Positions 36,445 through 45,539 of a stretch of 64,000 nucleotides of DNA are shown here, one piece after another. Positions within the stretch are counted from its first letter, which is position 1. Every line of letters starts with the position of its first letter. Under the pieces are notes generated by a model. The model saw only the letters and a program-made list of their open reading frames with translations. It had not been told where the DNA came from and did not search any database. The translations under genes were made by a program, and so were the position numbers. The DNA is from Sediminicola luteus (GTDB lineage Bacteria; Bacteroidota; Bacteroidia; Flavobacteriales; Flavobacteriaceae): the NCBI RefSeq assembly GCF_002514735.1, contig NZ_NBWU01000004.1, positions 310,001-374,000 on the forward strand, in the 5' to 3' direction.

Positions 36445-37047
36445 TTAGTTTGGTGATTCTATTTTTAACCGTTTCCCGTCTTTATAAGAAGCTACAAAGG
36501 CATCGGGGAAACCGATTTTAACCAATTCACGACGGAAAGTCTGGGCTTCTTGCAAAGTCTCGAAATTACCAACGGAATAGGCATAAAACGGATTATTTTT
36601 AACTAATAAGGTGTTGGTTAGACCCTCGGAGGTAAGGCTCAGGTTTTTATCTACCAAAGATTTTACCTGTACGCTATATATAGTCTCGTTTTCAATGAAT
36701 TTTTTGGCCAGATAAAACTCTTTTACCAGACTAAGTTCGTCGTTCTTTTTACGCAAGGTCTCCAAACGGGCCCTATAGGCATCTACACTATCGATGGACA
36801 TGAGCACATGTTGATTATCGACCATGGCGTTTGAAGATTGCGAAAGCCCGGCGGTAAAAGAGAAAATGGCCAGACCGCCAATCAAAATCATGGTAGTAAA
36901 CACAGCCAATACGTTGCGCTGTATCTTACTCTTTTTAAGCTCTTTATTCTTGACTTTTATTTGGTCGAGCAAACGTTCGTTTATTATCTGGGACTTATCT
37001 AAATCTTTATGAAGATCTAAAAGGTCGCTTTCTTCTATAAAGGGCAT
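36445..37047 (-). CDS. Membrane protein with SPOR-like domain
   Basis: 200 residues: cytoplasmic coiled-coil head (about 1-45), one membrane helix (VLAVFTTMILIGGLAIFSF), a periplasmic coiled coil and a C-terminal SPOR-like unit (FYAYSVGNFETLQEAQTFRR...IGFPDAFVASYKDGKRL). SPOR domains bind denuded peptidoglycan glycan strands at division sites. The assignment rests on pattern only. It ends 6 bp before menA on the same strand. Confidence 0.72.
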   Translation of the reverse strand: MPFIEESDLLDLHKDLDKSQIINERLLDQIKVKNKELKKSKIQRNVLAVFTTMILIGGLAIFSFTAGLSQSSNAMVDNQHVLMSIDSVDAYRARLETLRKKNDELSLVKEFYLAKKFIENETIYSVQVKSLVDKNLSLTSEGLTNTLLVKNNPFYAYSVGNFETLQEAQTFRRELVKIGFPDAFVASYKDGKRLKIESPN

Positions 37048-37207
37048 AGTGTTCGGTATTATTCGTTGGCTACCGCAAAAATAGCGGAAAGGCTAAATTA
37101 ACAAAATTTTAATCAATAACCACCTTCAAATCAATGTTTTGTATAAAAACACATAACGCTATTAACGAAAACAAGCGTTATCATTGCAAAGCCCATTTCA
37201 AATACTT

Positions 37208-38041
37208 CTAATTAAGATGAATCCCTTCGGCATCCAATCGAATGACACGATTCTTGTAAAGTGTCCCTACGGCTCGTTTAAAAGCCTTCTTGCTCAGACC
37301 CAAACGTTGTTTAATATCCTCCGGATCCGATTTATCGTGAAGGTCTAAAAAGCCTCCTGAGGCCTTTAAGGCATCAACGATCAAAGCCGCGTGGGGCTCT
37401 AGGGCATCGGCCCCTAAGGGTTGTAGGGAAATATCGAGTTTATTATCGGCCCTTACCTCTTTTACATAACCAGTCAAAGATTGCCCAATCCGTATCTCTT
37501 GGAATACCTGATCATGAAAAACAAGGCCTTTATATTTTTGATCAACAATAACTTCCCACCCCAGATCCGTACTTCGGCTTACCAAAAGCGCCACTTTTTG
37601 TCGTGGTTCCAAATCCGGAGTATCGGCCATGGTCAAGAATCGGTTTAGACGAGACGAACCGATCAATCGGCCCGACTTCTCATCCATGGTACAATGTACC
37701 ACATACGATTCCCCTTCTTGCATGCGGTCTTTTTGATGGGCAAAGGGTACGAATAGATGTTTTTCAAGGCCCCAATCCAAAAAGGCGCCAATACGATCTA
37801 AGGTGGCTACTTTTAGAAAAGCGAAACCATTACGTTTAATATGGGGTTTTAAGGTCGTGGCAATGGGCCTTTCCATATGATCTAAATAGCAGAACACCTC
37901 TAAATCGCCCTCCATTTCATAGTCTTGGGGCACATATTTACTGGGCAACAAGATCTCTGTTCCCTCCCTATCGCTTAAAAAGAGTCCGACACTGGTGGCA
38001 CGTTCAATGCGTAGGTTATTGTAATTACCAAGTTCTATCAT
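37208..38041 (-). CDS. CvfB-like S1 RNA-binding protein
   Basis: 277-residue protein of the CvfB family: several S1-type OB folds (for example FLKVATLDRIGAFLDWGLEK at about 73-92, and LGWEVIVDQKYKGLVFHDQ) and a C-terminal winged helix (DIKQRLGLSKKAFKRAVGTL). CvfB proteins bind RNA and affect virulence factors in staphylococci; a role here is unknown. A strong terminator just upstream separates it from the menD-DUF2853 transcript. Confidence 0.9.
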   Translation of the reverse strand: MIELGNYNNLRIERATSVGLFLSDREGTEILLPSKYVPQDYEMEGDLEVFCYLDHMERPIATTLKPHIKRNGFAFLKVATLDRIGAFLDWGLEKHLFVPFAHQKDRMQEGESYVVHCTMDEKSGRLIGSSRLNRFLTMADTPDLEPRQKVALLVSRSTDLGWEVIVDQKYKGLVFHDQVFQEIRIGQSLTGYVKEVRADNKLDISLQPLGADALEPHAALIVDALKASGGFLDLHDKSDPEDIKQRLGLSKKAFKRAVGTLYKNRVIRLDAEGIHLN

Positions 38042-38069
38042 GGGTTCAAATTAAAGGGCAAAAATAAAA

Positions 38070-38096
38070 AAGCCATTCCGCAAAACGGAATGGCTT
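38070..38096 (-). terminator. Terminator after DUF2853
   Basis: Perfect stem AAGCCATTCCG/CGGAATGGCTT with a 5-nt loop and T-rich tail on the minus strand. It ends the thioesterase-menF-menD-DUF2853 operon. Confidence 0.92.
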
Positions 38097-38119
38097 CAGT
38101 ACTTTTTTGGTCAGGTCTC

Positions 38120-38461
38120 TTAGTTATAAGCGGATTCCTTACCGAAATGCTTGGCCAGTTTATAATAAACCACGGCGCGGTGCTTGTTCTTTACGGAAGA
38201 ACCGTACTCGGTAACCACACTTTTAATAGCATCCATTAAGGCTGGACTGTCATCCATTCCTAATTTTTTGATCAAGAAGTTGTTTTTGATGGTTTCCAAC
38301 TCTTTATCATCGCTTCCGGATACTTTAGAGGCATCGTTGTTATAAACGGCTGGGCCCAAACCGATGGTTACCTTGGTCAAAAGGTCCATGTCGGCATTTT
38401 CACCGAATTTGTCTTTTAGGTCCGCGGCGTACTTTTCGATTAATTCGTCTCTTTTGCTCAT
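38120..38461 (-). CDS. DUF2853 family protein
   Basis: 113 residues, helical, matching the DUF2853 family from end to end (SKRDELIEKYAADLKDKFG to LAKHFGKESAYN). The function is unknown. It starts 35 bp after menD and is in the same transcript; the same neighbourhood recurs in flavobacteria. Confidence 0.88.
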   Translation of the reverse strand: MSKRDELIEKYAADLKDKFGENADMDLLTKVTIGLGPAVYNNDASKVSGSDDKELETIKNNFLIKKLGMDDSPALMDAIKSVVTEYGSSVKNKHRAVVYYKLAKHFGKESAYN

Positions 38462-38496
38462 GATTGTTAGTGCTGAGAATTTAGATTAATAATGTC

Positions 38497-40242
38497 CTAA
38501 GATAGGAAATCAAAATATTCGAGCAAAATTTTATCGTTTTTAATTCGAGGGGTGCTAACCTCCAACAACACAGGGTTTTTATGCGGTTCGTATAGTTTCT
38601 TCAGGGCTGGACCCAACTCTTGCTGATTTGATGCTTCAAGATATTCAAAGCCAAATTGTTGGCATATAGATTGGGCATTATGGCCGTGGGTGGTCTCAAA
38701 ATAGGTCTCAAAGGCATTTTTTGTTTTATCTCCAGGAAGTATCCTAAAAATACCCCCTCCCCCATTATTGATTAAAATCACCCTAAAATCGGGCCGTACA
38801 TAAGCATTCCAAAAGGCATTGGAATCATAGAAAAAACTAAGGTCTCCGGTCACCAAAACCGAAGGACCCTTGGTAACATAAGCGGCCCCTACCGCCGTAG
38901 AGGTACTGCCTTCTATACCGCTGGTACCCCGATTACAAAATATGGATACCCCGGCCTTTTGGTCGAAAAGTTGGGCATAGCGAATGGTAGAGCTGTTCGA
39001 TAATTGCAACTGAAAGCCCTCTGGGATACTATCATAAATTTGTGCATGTACCTTAAAGTCGGAAAATTCCAAGGCCTTCAAATATGTTTCTCGTTTGCTC
39101 CTATGCGCTTTAAACCGACCTAGCCAAAAGGACCGATAATCACTAGGTATTTTTTTATAATCGGCCGTAACACTTTCCAAGAATGCGGAAGCTTCCCCTT
39201 TGATAAAGGTATCGAGGGCAAAAAAGGTGTCCATTTTGGCATGGCCCACTTGCCAATGGGATTTCGGTGGAAAATCGCGTAGCAAGGCCTTTATCTTTTT
39301 CGAGACCAGCATACCGCCCAAAGACAAAACGATATCGGGCCTGAAGGCTTCGGATAACCGCTGTCTCTCTTCCGATTTTTCAATAGGCACCAAAAGGGAA
39401 TCGATACTGCACACAAAATTAGGATGCTGTACATTGGCCGTGGTTTCGGTCAATACCAAGACCGATGGATCGTTGGCCAATACCTCTAAAATGCTTTGAT
39501 TGATTTGGCCCGGGGCCAATGAACCGATCAAAACCAGCTTTTTACTACTCTCTTGCCATTTTTTTGACATCGCCTGTATTTGGTCGCTAGCTATGATTTC
39601 AACAGCTGGTATTTCCCATCTGGGTATGTCTATATCTGAAGAGGTCAGACCATATAAGGGTTCTTCAAAGGGAGCGTTTAAATGCACCGGTAATTTCTCT
39701 TGCCAAGCGATTTGAAGGGCCTGAAAAATGTCGTCTTGGTTTTCGATGGCAAGCTGCTCTTGTTTTCTAGGCCATGCGGATAAATCTACATCGGGGTTAC
39801 ATTGGGCATAAGTCTCGGTGGCATGCGATACATCTTGGCGTAAACTCACCGAATAGCCGATATGGTTGGCATACACCCCTTTTTGCCGAATAACCTGTCC
39901 GTCGCCGATATCTACCTTATAGGCGGGCCTATCGGCAGAAATTACGATTAAGGGAATACGACTATAAAAGGCCTCAGCTATGGCCGGATAATAATTCAGA
40001 ACCGCACTACCCGATGTACATACCAAAACCACCGGTTCTTGTAATTGCTGGGCCATACCCATAGCGAAAAATCCGGCCGAACGCTCATCGACAATACTGA
40101 AACACTTAAAAAAGGGGGCTTCGGTAAAACTAAGGGTCAACGGGGCATTTCTTGAGCCTGGCGAAATTACGATATGTTTGACTCCGGCCGCTTTACAACT
40201 ACCAACAAGTTGTTGGGCCAAGGGTATATTGGATATATTCAT
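38497..40242 (-). CDS. menD: SEPHCHC synthase
   Basis: 581-residue ThDP enzyme that joins isochorismate and 2-oxoglutarate in menaquinone synthesis. The N-terminal domain opens IPLAQQLVGSCKAAGVKHIV and has SPGSRNAPLTLSF and DERSAGFFAMG (catalytic Glu region). The ThDP/metal motif is GDLSFFYDSNAFW...INNGGGGIF near the C terminus. The start at 40242 matches the family; a longer open frame to 40302 has no similarity. Confidence 0.96.
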   Translation of the reverse strand: MNISNIPLAQQLVGSCKAAGVKHIVISPGSRNAPLTLSFTEAPFFKCFSIVDERSAGFFAMGMAQQLQEPVVLVCTSGSAVLNYYPAIAEAFYSRIPLIVISADRPAYKVDIGDGQVIRQKGVYANHIGYSVSLRQDVSHATETYAQCNPDVDLSAWPRKQEQLAIENQDDIFQALQIAWQEKLPVHLNAPFEEPLYGLTSSDIDIPRWEIPAVEIIASDQIQAMSKKWQESSKKLVLIGSLAPGQINQSILEVLANDPSVLVLTETTANVQHPNFVCSIDSLLVPIEKSEERQRLSEAFRPDIVLSLGGMLVSKKIKALLRDFPPKSHWQVGHAKMDTFFALDTFIKGEASAFLESVTADYKKIPSDYRSFWLGRFKAHRSKRETYLKALEFSDFKVHAQIYDSIPEGFQLQLSNSSTIRYAQLFDQKAGVSIFCNRGTSGIEGSTSTAVGAAYVTKGPSVLVTGDLSFFYDSNAFWNAYVRPDFRVILINNGGGGIFRILPGDKTKNAFETYFETTHGHNAQSICQQFGFEYLEASNQQELGPALKKLYEPHKNPVLLEVSTPRIKNDKILLEYFDFLS

Positions 40243-40310
40243 CCGATAGCTATTCGATTCAGTTTTGTTCTTGCCCTTATCTGAGCTTAAAGGCAAGTAC
40301 AAAAATACCC

Positions 40311-41360
40311 TTATTGCAGCACTTTACCCATAGCCCGGCTTTTTTTCACCGTTTCGTCCCATTCTTTTTCGGGATCGGAATCTATGGTAATGCCTCCTCC
40401 CACATATATATCGGCCACTTGGCCACGAAGTTCCATACAGCGAAGGTTTACATAAAGTTCGCTTTGATCGGCACCAGCTTCGCCCATATTCAACTCACCA
40501 AAAAAGCCCGTATAAAACTTACGATCGTACCCTTCATGGGCCAGTATAAAAGCTTGCGCCTTTTCTTTCGGATGGCCGCATACGGCCGGTGTGGGATGTA
40601 ACTGCTCCAGAATTCTATTAAAATCAGCCCGGTGGTATTGCCCTTTTAAGTGGGTGCAAATATGCCATAAATGACCACTCTTTACATTCTCAGGCCCATC
40701 CAATTCCATTTCGGTAAGCCAAGGATCTAAACGTTGCTGCAGATAACGGCTGACTATGGCCTGCTCTTCTATTTCCTTTGGAGTCCACTGGGGGTCGGTT
40801 TCGCCTTGTACTTGTTGGGTACCCGCTAAGGCCATGGTCTGTAAACTTCCGGCTTTGGTTTTCAGTAACAACTCCGGACTCGCCCCGGCCCACATGCCAA
40901 CTTTAGGATGATACCAGAGGTAACAAAAAGCTTGGGGATAACTATCTAACAAGGCCGTAAACAGGGTAAGTGGATCTTTTTTATGGGTGGTACACCACTT
41001 CCGGGAAAGCACCACCTTTTCGAAGACACCTTTTTTTATGGCATCAATGCCTTGGCTTACTAAATTTATATGCTGGTTTTGAGCCACCGCATCGGCATCG
41101 GCCGAAAAATCATATCCACCAGTCCGTTGTTCTCTGGGCCATTCAAAATCAGTCAGTACATCAGGGCTAAAAACGTAGGAAGGCTCAGTGGGGCTAAACG
41201 GCGCCATTACAAATCCTCGGCTTTCCGGATGCATCGTATGCAAGGCTACCGATTGTTGCTGCCATAACCGTACCTTTCCTTGGGCAGGTTTTCTGTAGAG
41301 TACAAAAGGAAGGCCTTGATCTACCGCTTTTTGCCAATGGGCCAAAGTAGATTTCCGCAT
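40311..41360 (-). CDS. menF: Isochorismate synthase
   Basis: 349-residue chorismate-binding enzyme that turns chorismate into isochorismate. Visible are KVVLSRKW (catalytic Lys region), GASPELLL, MALAGTQ, HPTPAVCGHPKEKAQ and the terminal YVGGGITIDSDPEKEWDET. It overlaps the thioesterase gene by one base (TAATG), so it is translationally coupled to it. The gene is shorter at the N terminus than E. coli MenF, typical of Bacteroidota. Confidence 0.94.
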   Translation of the reverse strand: MRKSTLAHWQKAVDQGLPFVLYRKPAQGKVRLWQQQSVALHTMHPESRGFVMAPFSPTEPSYVFSPDVLTDFEWPREQRTGGYDFSADADAVAQNQHINLVSQGIDAIKKGVFEKVVLSRKWCTTHKKDPLTLFTALLDSYPQAFCYLWYHPKVGMWAGASPELLLKTKAGSLQTMALAGTQQVQGETDPQWTPKEIEEQAIVSRYLQQRLDPWLTEMELDGPENVKSGHLWHICTHLKGQYHRADFNRILEQLHPTPAVCGHPKEKAQAFILAHEGYDRKFYTGFFGELNMGEAGADQSELYVNLRCMELRGQVADIYVGGGITIDSDPEKEWDETVKKSRAMGKVLQ

Positions 41361-41782
41361 TACTTTCTGGGTAAGGCCAAGGTGGTAAGTTTACATATAG
41401 AGATCAGGTTTTCGGCTTCGTCCGTTAACCTGATTTCCCACAATTGGGTAGTTCGGCCTTTATGCACCACTTTGGCTTTGGCATAAACCATGCCCTCTCG
41501 GATACTCTTTACATGATTGGCCGAGATTTCTATGCCCCGTACCATATATTTACTACCATCTACGAATAAAAAAGAGGCCACACTGCCCACACTTTCGGCC
41601 AAGGCCACCATAGCGCCCCCGTGCAATACCCCGTCGGGCTGATGTACCCTAGGGTTTACCGGCATACTGGCCACCACATAATCTTCCCCTATATCGGTGT
41701 ATTTGATCTCTAAAGTCTCCATTAAGGTATTGGCGCAGGCCGCATTGCATTTAGCCAACCAAGCTTCCTTATCCATTTGCAT
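41360..41782 (-). CDS. Hotdog-fold thioesterase, possible DHNA-CoA thioesterase
   Basis: 140-residue PaaI/4HBT-type thioesterase: VHQPDGVLHGGAMVALAESVGS contains the hotdog helix with the catalytic Asp/Glu region. It sits directly before menF with a one-base overlap. By position it is a good candidate for the thioesterase that frees DHNA from its CoA ester, a role filled by hotdog proteins in E. coli and plants. The substrate is inferred from context only. Confidence 0.82.
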   Translation of the reverse strand: MQMDKEAWLAKCNAACANTLMETLEIKYTDIGEDYVVASMPVNPRVHQPDGVLHGGAMVALAESVGSVASFLFVDGSKYMVRGIEISANHVKSIREGMVYAKAKVVHKGRTTQLWEIRLTDEAENLISICKLTTLALPRK

Positions 41783-41785
41783 AAT

Positions 41786-42724
41786 TTATTCTTTTTTGTC
41801 GCCTTCTGTTTCTGCTTCAGACGTATAATAGGTAATCTTTCGTGTGGTATAGTTATTGTCTGGGGTAACGATCTGTTTTACCCAATTCACATAGGGACTA
41901 CTATCGTACTGGTAGATATATTCCTTTTTAGATTGCTGCTTCCCCCGCTCCAAGGTCTCAGCGGCCACATCTTGGTTTTCATTATAGCTATAGCCGTATT
42001 TCCGTTGAGGCACGAATTGGCCTTCGGCCTGGTTATATTCGAACTCGGTTTTCTCCAATAAAACCCCATTTTCGCCATATTTGCGTTCCTCTGCCTTGGT
42101 GGGCATACCTTCTAGATAGGTTTTGTCGAGCTCTATACGGATCTGTTTTCCTTTTTGTTTTTTGTAGGATACACGTTGCGAACGTTCCAAGGTACCGTTA
42201 TGCAGATAAGATACCGTGCGCTCATCTTTGTAACTTTCATAGGCCAAAGAAGTTTTATCGATACCGGTATTGCCTACTTGGTGGATGCTCTCCAATTGCT
42301 GCTGGTCATTATACGAATGCTCGTTCTGATGCAGGAATTCCTTGGCATAAGACACCACTTTTTCAGTAATCAATCGGTTTGCCGTGGTATCTAAACTATA
42401 GAAATGCGCAATGGAGGTCTGTTGCTGAAACTGTCCGTCGCGGTATTGCTCATCGCGTTTCTCGGTCAAGAATCCTTGCTCGAATTTGTAATGGGTGGTA
42501 TCGTAATCGGTATCGTTATACTGGGTAATCGATTTGATCAAACGCCCTTCGGGGTCGAAAAAATACTCCTCACGCCCGTAATGGGTCTTTACCTTACAAT
42601 GTTCCACTGGGCCGCGAAGGTCGAAGTCGGACACTTGAAAAGTCTTGATTTCCTGCGCATTGACCGACAACAAAGGCCCCAGTAAAAGCCCTGTCAACGA
42701 CCCGATGAGTTGGTTTGTTCGCAT
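41786..42724 (-). CDS. Secreted protein with YD-like repeats
   Basis: 312 residues with a signal peptide (QLIGSLTGLLLGPLLSVNAQ). The rest is rich in Tyr, Asp and Glu with loosely repeated strands (EYFFDPEGRLIKSITQYNDTDYD, HSYNDQQQLESIHQVGN, RKYGENGVLLEKTEFEYN, GYSYNENQDV) that resemble YD/Rhs or MORN-like beta-hairpin repeats. No defined family. It is 3 bp from the thioesterase gene, so it is in the men transcript, though a functional link is not evident. Confidence 0.75.
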   Translation of the reverse strand: MRTNQLIGSLTGLLLGPLLSVNAQEIKTFQVSDFDLRGPVEHCKVKTHYGREEYFFDPEGRLIKSITQYNDTDYDTTHYKFEQGFLTEKRDEQYRDGQFQQQTSIAHFYSLDTTANRLITEKVVSYAKEFLHQNEHSYNDQQQLESIHQVGNTGIDKTSLAYESYKDERTVSYLHNGTLERSQRVSYKKQKGKQIRIELDKTYLEGMPTKAEERKYGENGVLLEKTEFEYNQAEGQFVPQRKYGYSYNENQDVAAETLERGKQQSKKEYIYQYDSSPYVNWVKQIVTPDNNYTTRKITYYTSEAETEGDKKE

Positions 42725-42749
42725 CCCATAAAAGTACGGTTAATTGATT

Positions 42750-43330
42750 AATGTGGCAATGGGGTAATTTGATAATTAGACGATTTGAAAATTTGAAAAT
42801 GGTCCGGAAAGTTTTTGAATCGTTTAATCGGGATTTATAAGGCTCAAAAAGTGGTCAAAATCATATTTGCTCCCTCTCCTGCGGGAGAGGGTTGGGGTGA
42901 GGGCAAATAAATGCGAAGTTTAATTGATAAAAAACACCTCTGTGAAACTCTGCGTCTACTCCGTGGAACTCTGTGTAATTACAACTATAAATCGATGCCC
43001 TTTGGTAATTTGATAATGTCCGATTTGAAAATGAGTTCAGAAAGTGCGAGGTTCAAAGTACGAAGTTCGAGGTGCTTTTTTGAGTCAATATCAAACGATA
43101 AAACGTCCCCTTAGGGGGATTCAGGGGGGGGGATATTCGTGAAATTCGTGCCAAGCCGGGTTAATGTACCAATTTAATAATGTAGTGATGTAGCAATGGC
43201 TTAATTTGAAAATGTATCAATTTGAAGATTTGAAAATGGGTCTGGAAAGTACAAGTTTAGAAGTACAAAGTTGGAACTACCACATCAAACGATAAAACAT
43301 CCCCTTGGGGGATTTAGGGGGGGGGTAACA
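42750..43330. repeat. Gene-free stretch with repeat modules
   Basis: Between the men transcript start and dnaK end. It holds the second copy of the 35-bp palindrome (42869-42903), the AATTTGAAAATTTG and GTACGAAGTTCGAGG phrases, and two copies of the G-rich module CCCCTT(A/G)GGGGGATT (about 43101-43132 and 43290-43326). No gene seen. Confidence 0.85.
42869..42903. repeat. 35-bp palindromic repeat, copy 2
   Basis: Identical to the copy at 33455-33489. Confidence 0.95.
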
Positions 43331-43334
43331 CAAA

Positions 43335-43367
43335 AAAACCGCCCCAAGAAATTCCCGGAGCGGTTTT
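43335..43367 (-). terminator. dnaK terminator
   Basis: Minus-strand AAAACCGCTCC/GGGGCGGTTTT followed by a T-run, 21 bp below the dnaK stop codon. Confidence 0.9.
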
Positions 43368-43388
43368 GATATGCGGTTCGATTAGGCG

Positions 43389-45296
43389 TTACTTCACCTC
43401 TTCGAAATCTACGTCTTCTACGTTATCGCCTTGGTTCGGGGCTTCGCCTCCGGCGGCCTGATCGGCTCCTGGGGCTCCATTGGCTTGAGCCTCGGCCTGG
43501 GCTTTGTACATTTCCTCAGAAGCCGTTTTCCAAGCTTCGTTGATCTTGTCCAAAGCAGGTGTGATCACGGCCAGATCTTTGGTCTCGTAGGCTTTTTTCA
43601 ACTCCTCCAAAGCTTCTTCGATCGGCTTTTTCTTGTCGTCGGACAATTTATCGCCAAACTCTTTCAATTGCTTTTCGGTCTGAAAGATCATACCATCGGC
43701 CTCGTTCAACTTATCGGCGGTCTCCTTGGCTTGCTTATCAGCTTCGGCATTGGCCTCAGCCTCAGCCTTCATCTTCTCGATCTCTTCTTCGGTAAGTCCG
43801 GATGAAGCTTCGATTCGAATGTCTTGCGATTTACCGGTAGCCTTATCGGTAGCCGATACTTTGATAATACCATTGGCATCGATATCAAAGGTTACCTCGA
43901 TCTGGGGCGTACCTCGTGGTGCGGGCGGAATACCATCTAAATGGAACCTTCCGATCGTTTTATTATCACCGGCCATGGGGCGCTCGCCCTGTAGTACGTG
44001 GATCTCTACCGAAGGCTGGTTATCTGCAGCCGTAGAGAATACCTGCGACTTTTTGGTCGGGATCGTGGTATTGGCATCGATCAATTTGGTCATTACGCTA
44101 CCCATGGTCTCAATACCTAGGCTCAATGGCGTAACATCTAAAAGCAATACGTCTTTTACATCACCAGTAAGTACACCACCTTGAATAGCGGCACCAACGG
44201 CAACTACCTCATCAGGATTCACCCCTTTTGAAGGTTTCTTGCCAAAGAATTTTTCAACGGCTTCCTGTACGGCAGGGATACGGGTAGATCCACCAACCAA
44301 GATAATCTCATCGATATCGCTCTTGGACAAGCCGGCCGATTTTAAGGCAGACTCACAAGGGGCAATGGTACGTTTTACCAAATCGTCGATCAATTGCTCG
44401 AATTTGGCACGGCTTAGCGTACGCACCAAGTGCTTGGGTCCAGTAGCGGTAGCCGTTACATAAGGCAGGTTGATCTCGGTCTGGGCAGAGGCCGAAAGCT
44501 CGATCTTGGCCTTTTCGGCAGCCTCGCGCAAACGCTGAAGGGCCATGGCATCGTCACGAAGGTCCATATTCTCTTCGGCCTTGAATTCCTCCGCCAACCA
44601 ATCGATTATCTTTTGGTCTACATCGTCACCACCCAAGTGGGTATCACCGTCGGTAGACAATACCTCGAAAACACCGTCGCCCAATTCCAAGATAGATACA
44701 TCGTGCGTACCACCCCCGAAATCGAAAACCACGATTTTTTGATCGGTATCCTTTTTATCCAAGCCATAGGCCAAGGAAGCTGCGGTAGGCTCGTTAATGA
44801 TCCTTTCCACTTTCAATCCGGCGATCTCACCGGCCTCTTTGGTGGCCTGTCGCTGGGCATCGTTAAAGTAGGCAGGTACCGTAATTACGGCACGGCTTAC
44901 ATCTTGTCCCAGATAATCCTCAGCGGTCTTTTTCATTTTCTGAAGGATCATGGCCGACAACTCTTGGGGCGTATACAAACGTCCGTCTACGTCTACCCTT
45001 GGGGTATCATTATCGCCCTTTACCACATTATAAGGCACACGATCGGCCTCACGCTGCGATTCAGAGTATTTGTTACCCATGAACCTTTTAATGGAGTAGA
45101 TGGTTTTGGTGGGGTTGGTAACCGCCTGCCTTTTGGCCGGGTCGCCCACTTTGATCTCACCACCTTCTACAAAAGCGATTACGGAAGGGGTCGTACGTTT
45201 ACCTTCCGCATTGGGAATTACCACGGGCTCGTTCCCCTCCATTACGGAAACGCAGGAGTTGGTAGTACCCAAATCTATTCCAATAATCTTACTCAT
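43389..45296 (-). CDS. dnaK: Hsp70 chaperone DnaK
   Basis: 635-residue Hsp70. ATPase domain opens [19 protein letters not shown], with [34 protein letters not shown] and [14 protein letters not shown]; the linker is [13 protein letters not shown]; the substrate-binding domain follows and the C terminus ends [10 protein letters not shown], the co-chaperone-contacting EEVx tail. It folds proteins with DnaJ and GrpE; neither is next to it. No CIRCE-like inverted repeat was recognised upstream. Monocistronic. Confidence 0.98.
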   Translation of the reverse strand: MSKIIGIDLGTTNSCVSVMEGNEPVVIPNAEGKRTTPSVIAFVEGGEIKVGDPAKRQAVTNPTKTIYSIKRFMGNKYSESQREADRVPYNVVKGDNDTPRVDVDGRLYTPQELSAMILQKMKKTAEDYLGQDVSRAVITVPAYFNDAQRQATKEAGEIAGLKVERIINEPTAASLAYGLDKKDTDQKIVVFDFGGGTHDVSILELGDGVFEVLSTDGDTHLGGDDVDQKIIDWLAEEFKAEENMDLRDDAMALQRLREAAEKAKIELSASAQTEINLPYVTATATGPKHLVRTLSRAKFEQLIDDLVKRTIAPCESALKSAGLSKSDIDEIILVGGSTRIPAVQEAVEKFFGKKPSKGVNPDEVVAVGAAIQGGVLTGDVKDVLLLDVTPLSLGIETMGSVMTKLIDANTTIPTKKSQVFSTAADNQPSVEIHVLQGERPMAGDNKTIGRFHLDGIPPAPRGTPQIEVTFDIDANGIIKVSATDKATGKSQDIRIEASSGLTEEEIEKMKAEAEANAEADKQAKETADKLNEADGMIFQTEKQLKEFGDKLSDDKKKPIEEALEELKKAYETKDLAVITPALDKINEAWKTASEEMYKAQAEAQANGAPGADQAAGGEAPNQGDNVEDVDFEEVK

Positions 45297-45454
45297 TCTA
45301 TCTCTAACTTAAATTAATGTGTTGTTCAAAATTATCGATTTGCATAGGTCAAAGGCTGTGCCATACTACCGGGCCTGACAAGCTGGCAGACACCCTACCC
45401 TTTCCGTGTCAATTTGCACTTGGGCCATCTACCGAATTGTCATGGTACGTCTTT

Positions 45455-45528
45455 GGGCGTTACCCCCGAGCCAGCTTCGGGGGTCGGGCTATACGCACTA
45501 CACGGTAGTTTGCTCCTATCCCTAACGC
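45455..45528 (+). other. Structured intergenic element closed by GCGTTA/TAACGC
   Basis: About 74 bp that begin GGGCGTTA and end TAACGC (GCGTTA pairs with TAACGC). Inside is a hairpin CCCCCGA/TCGGGGG (45463-45469, 45477-45483), then TCGGGCTATACGC and GCTCCTATCC. A related sequence lies on the minus strand near 50655-50720. I recall such elements as common in Bacteroidota gaps; no function is known to me. Confidence 0.6.
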
Positions 45529-45539
45529 GAATCATTTTA

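Noticed and set aside
44430-45317. 295-codon plus-strand open frame opposite dnaK
   Set aside because: Antisense shadow of a highly conserved gene; codon structure follows dnaK.
45455-45528. Integron attC site at the GCGTTA...TAACGC element
   Set aside because: In attC the outer left core ends in AAC and the right core begins with GTT; here the order is reversed (GTTA on the left, TAAC on the right) on both strands.
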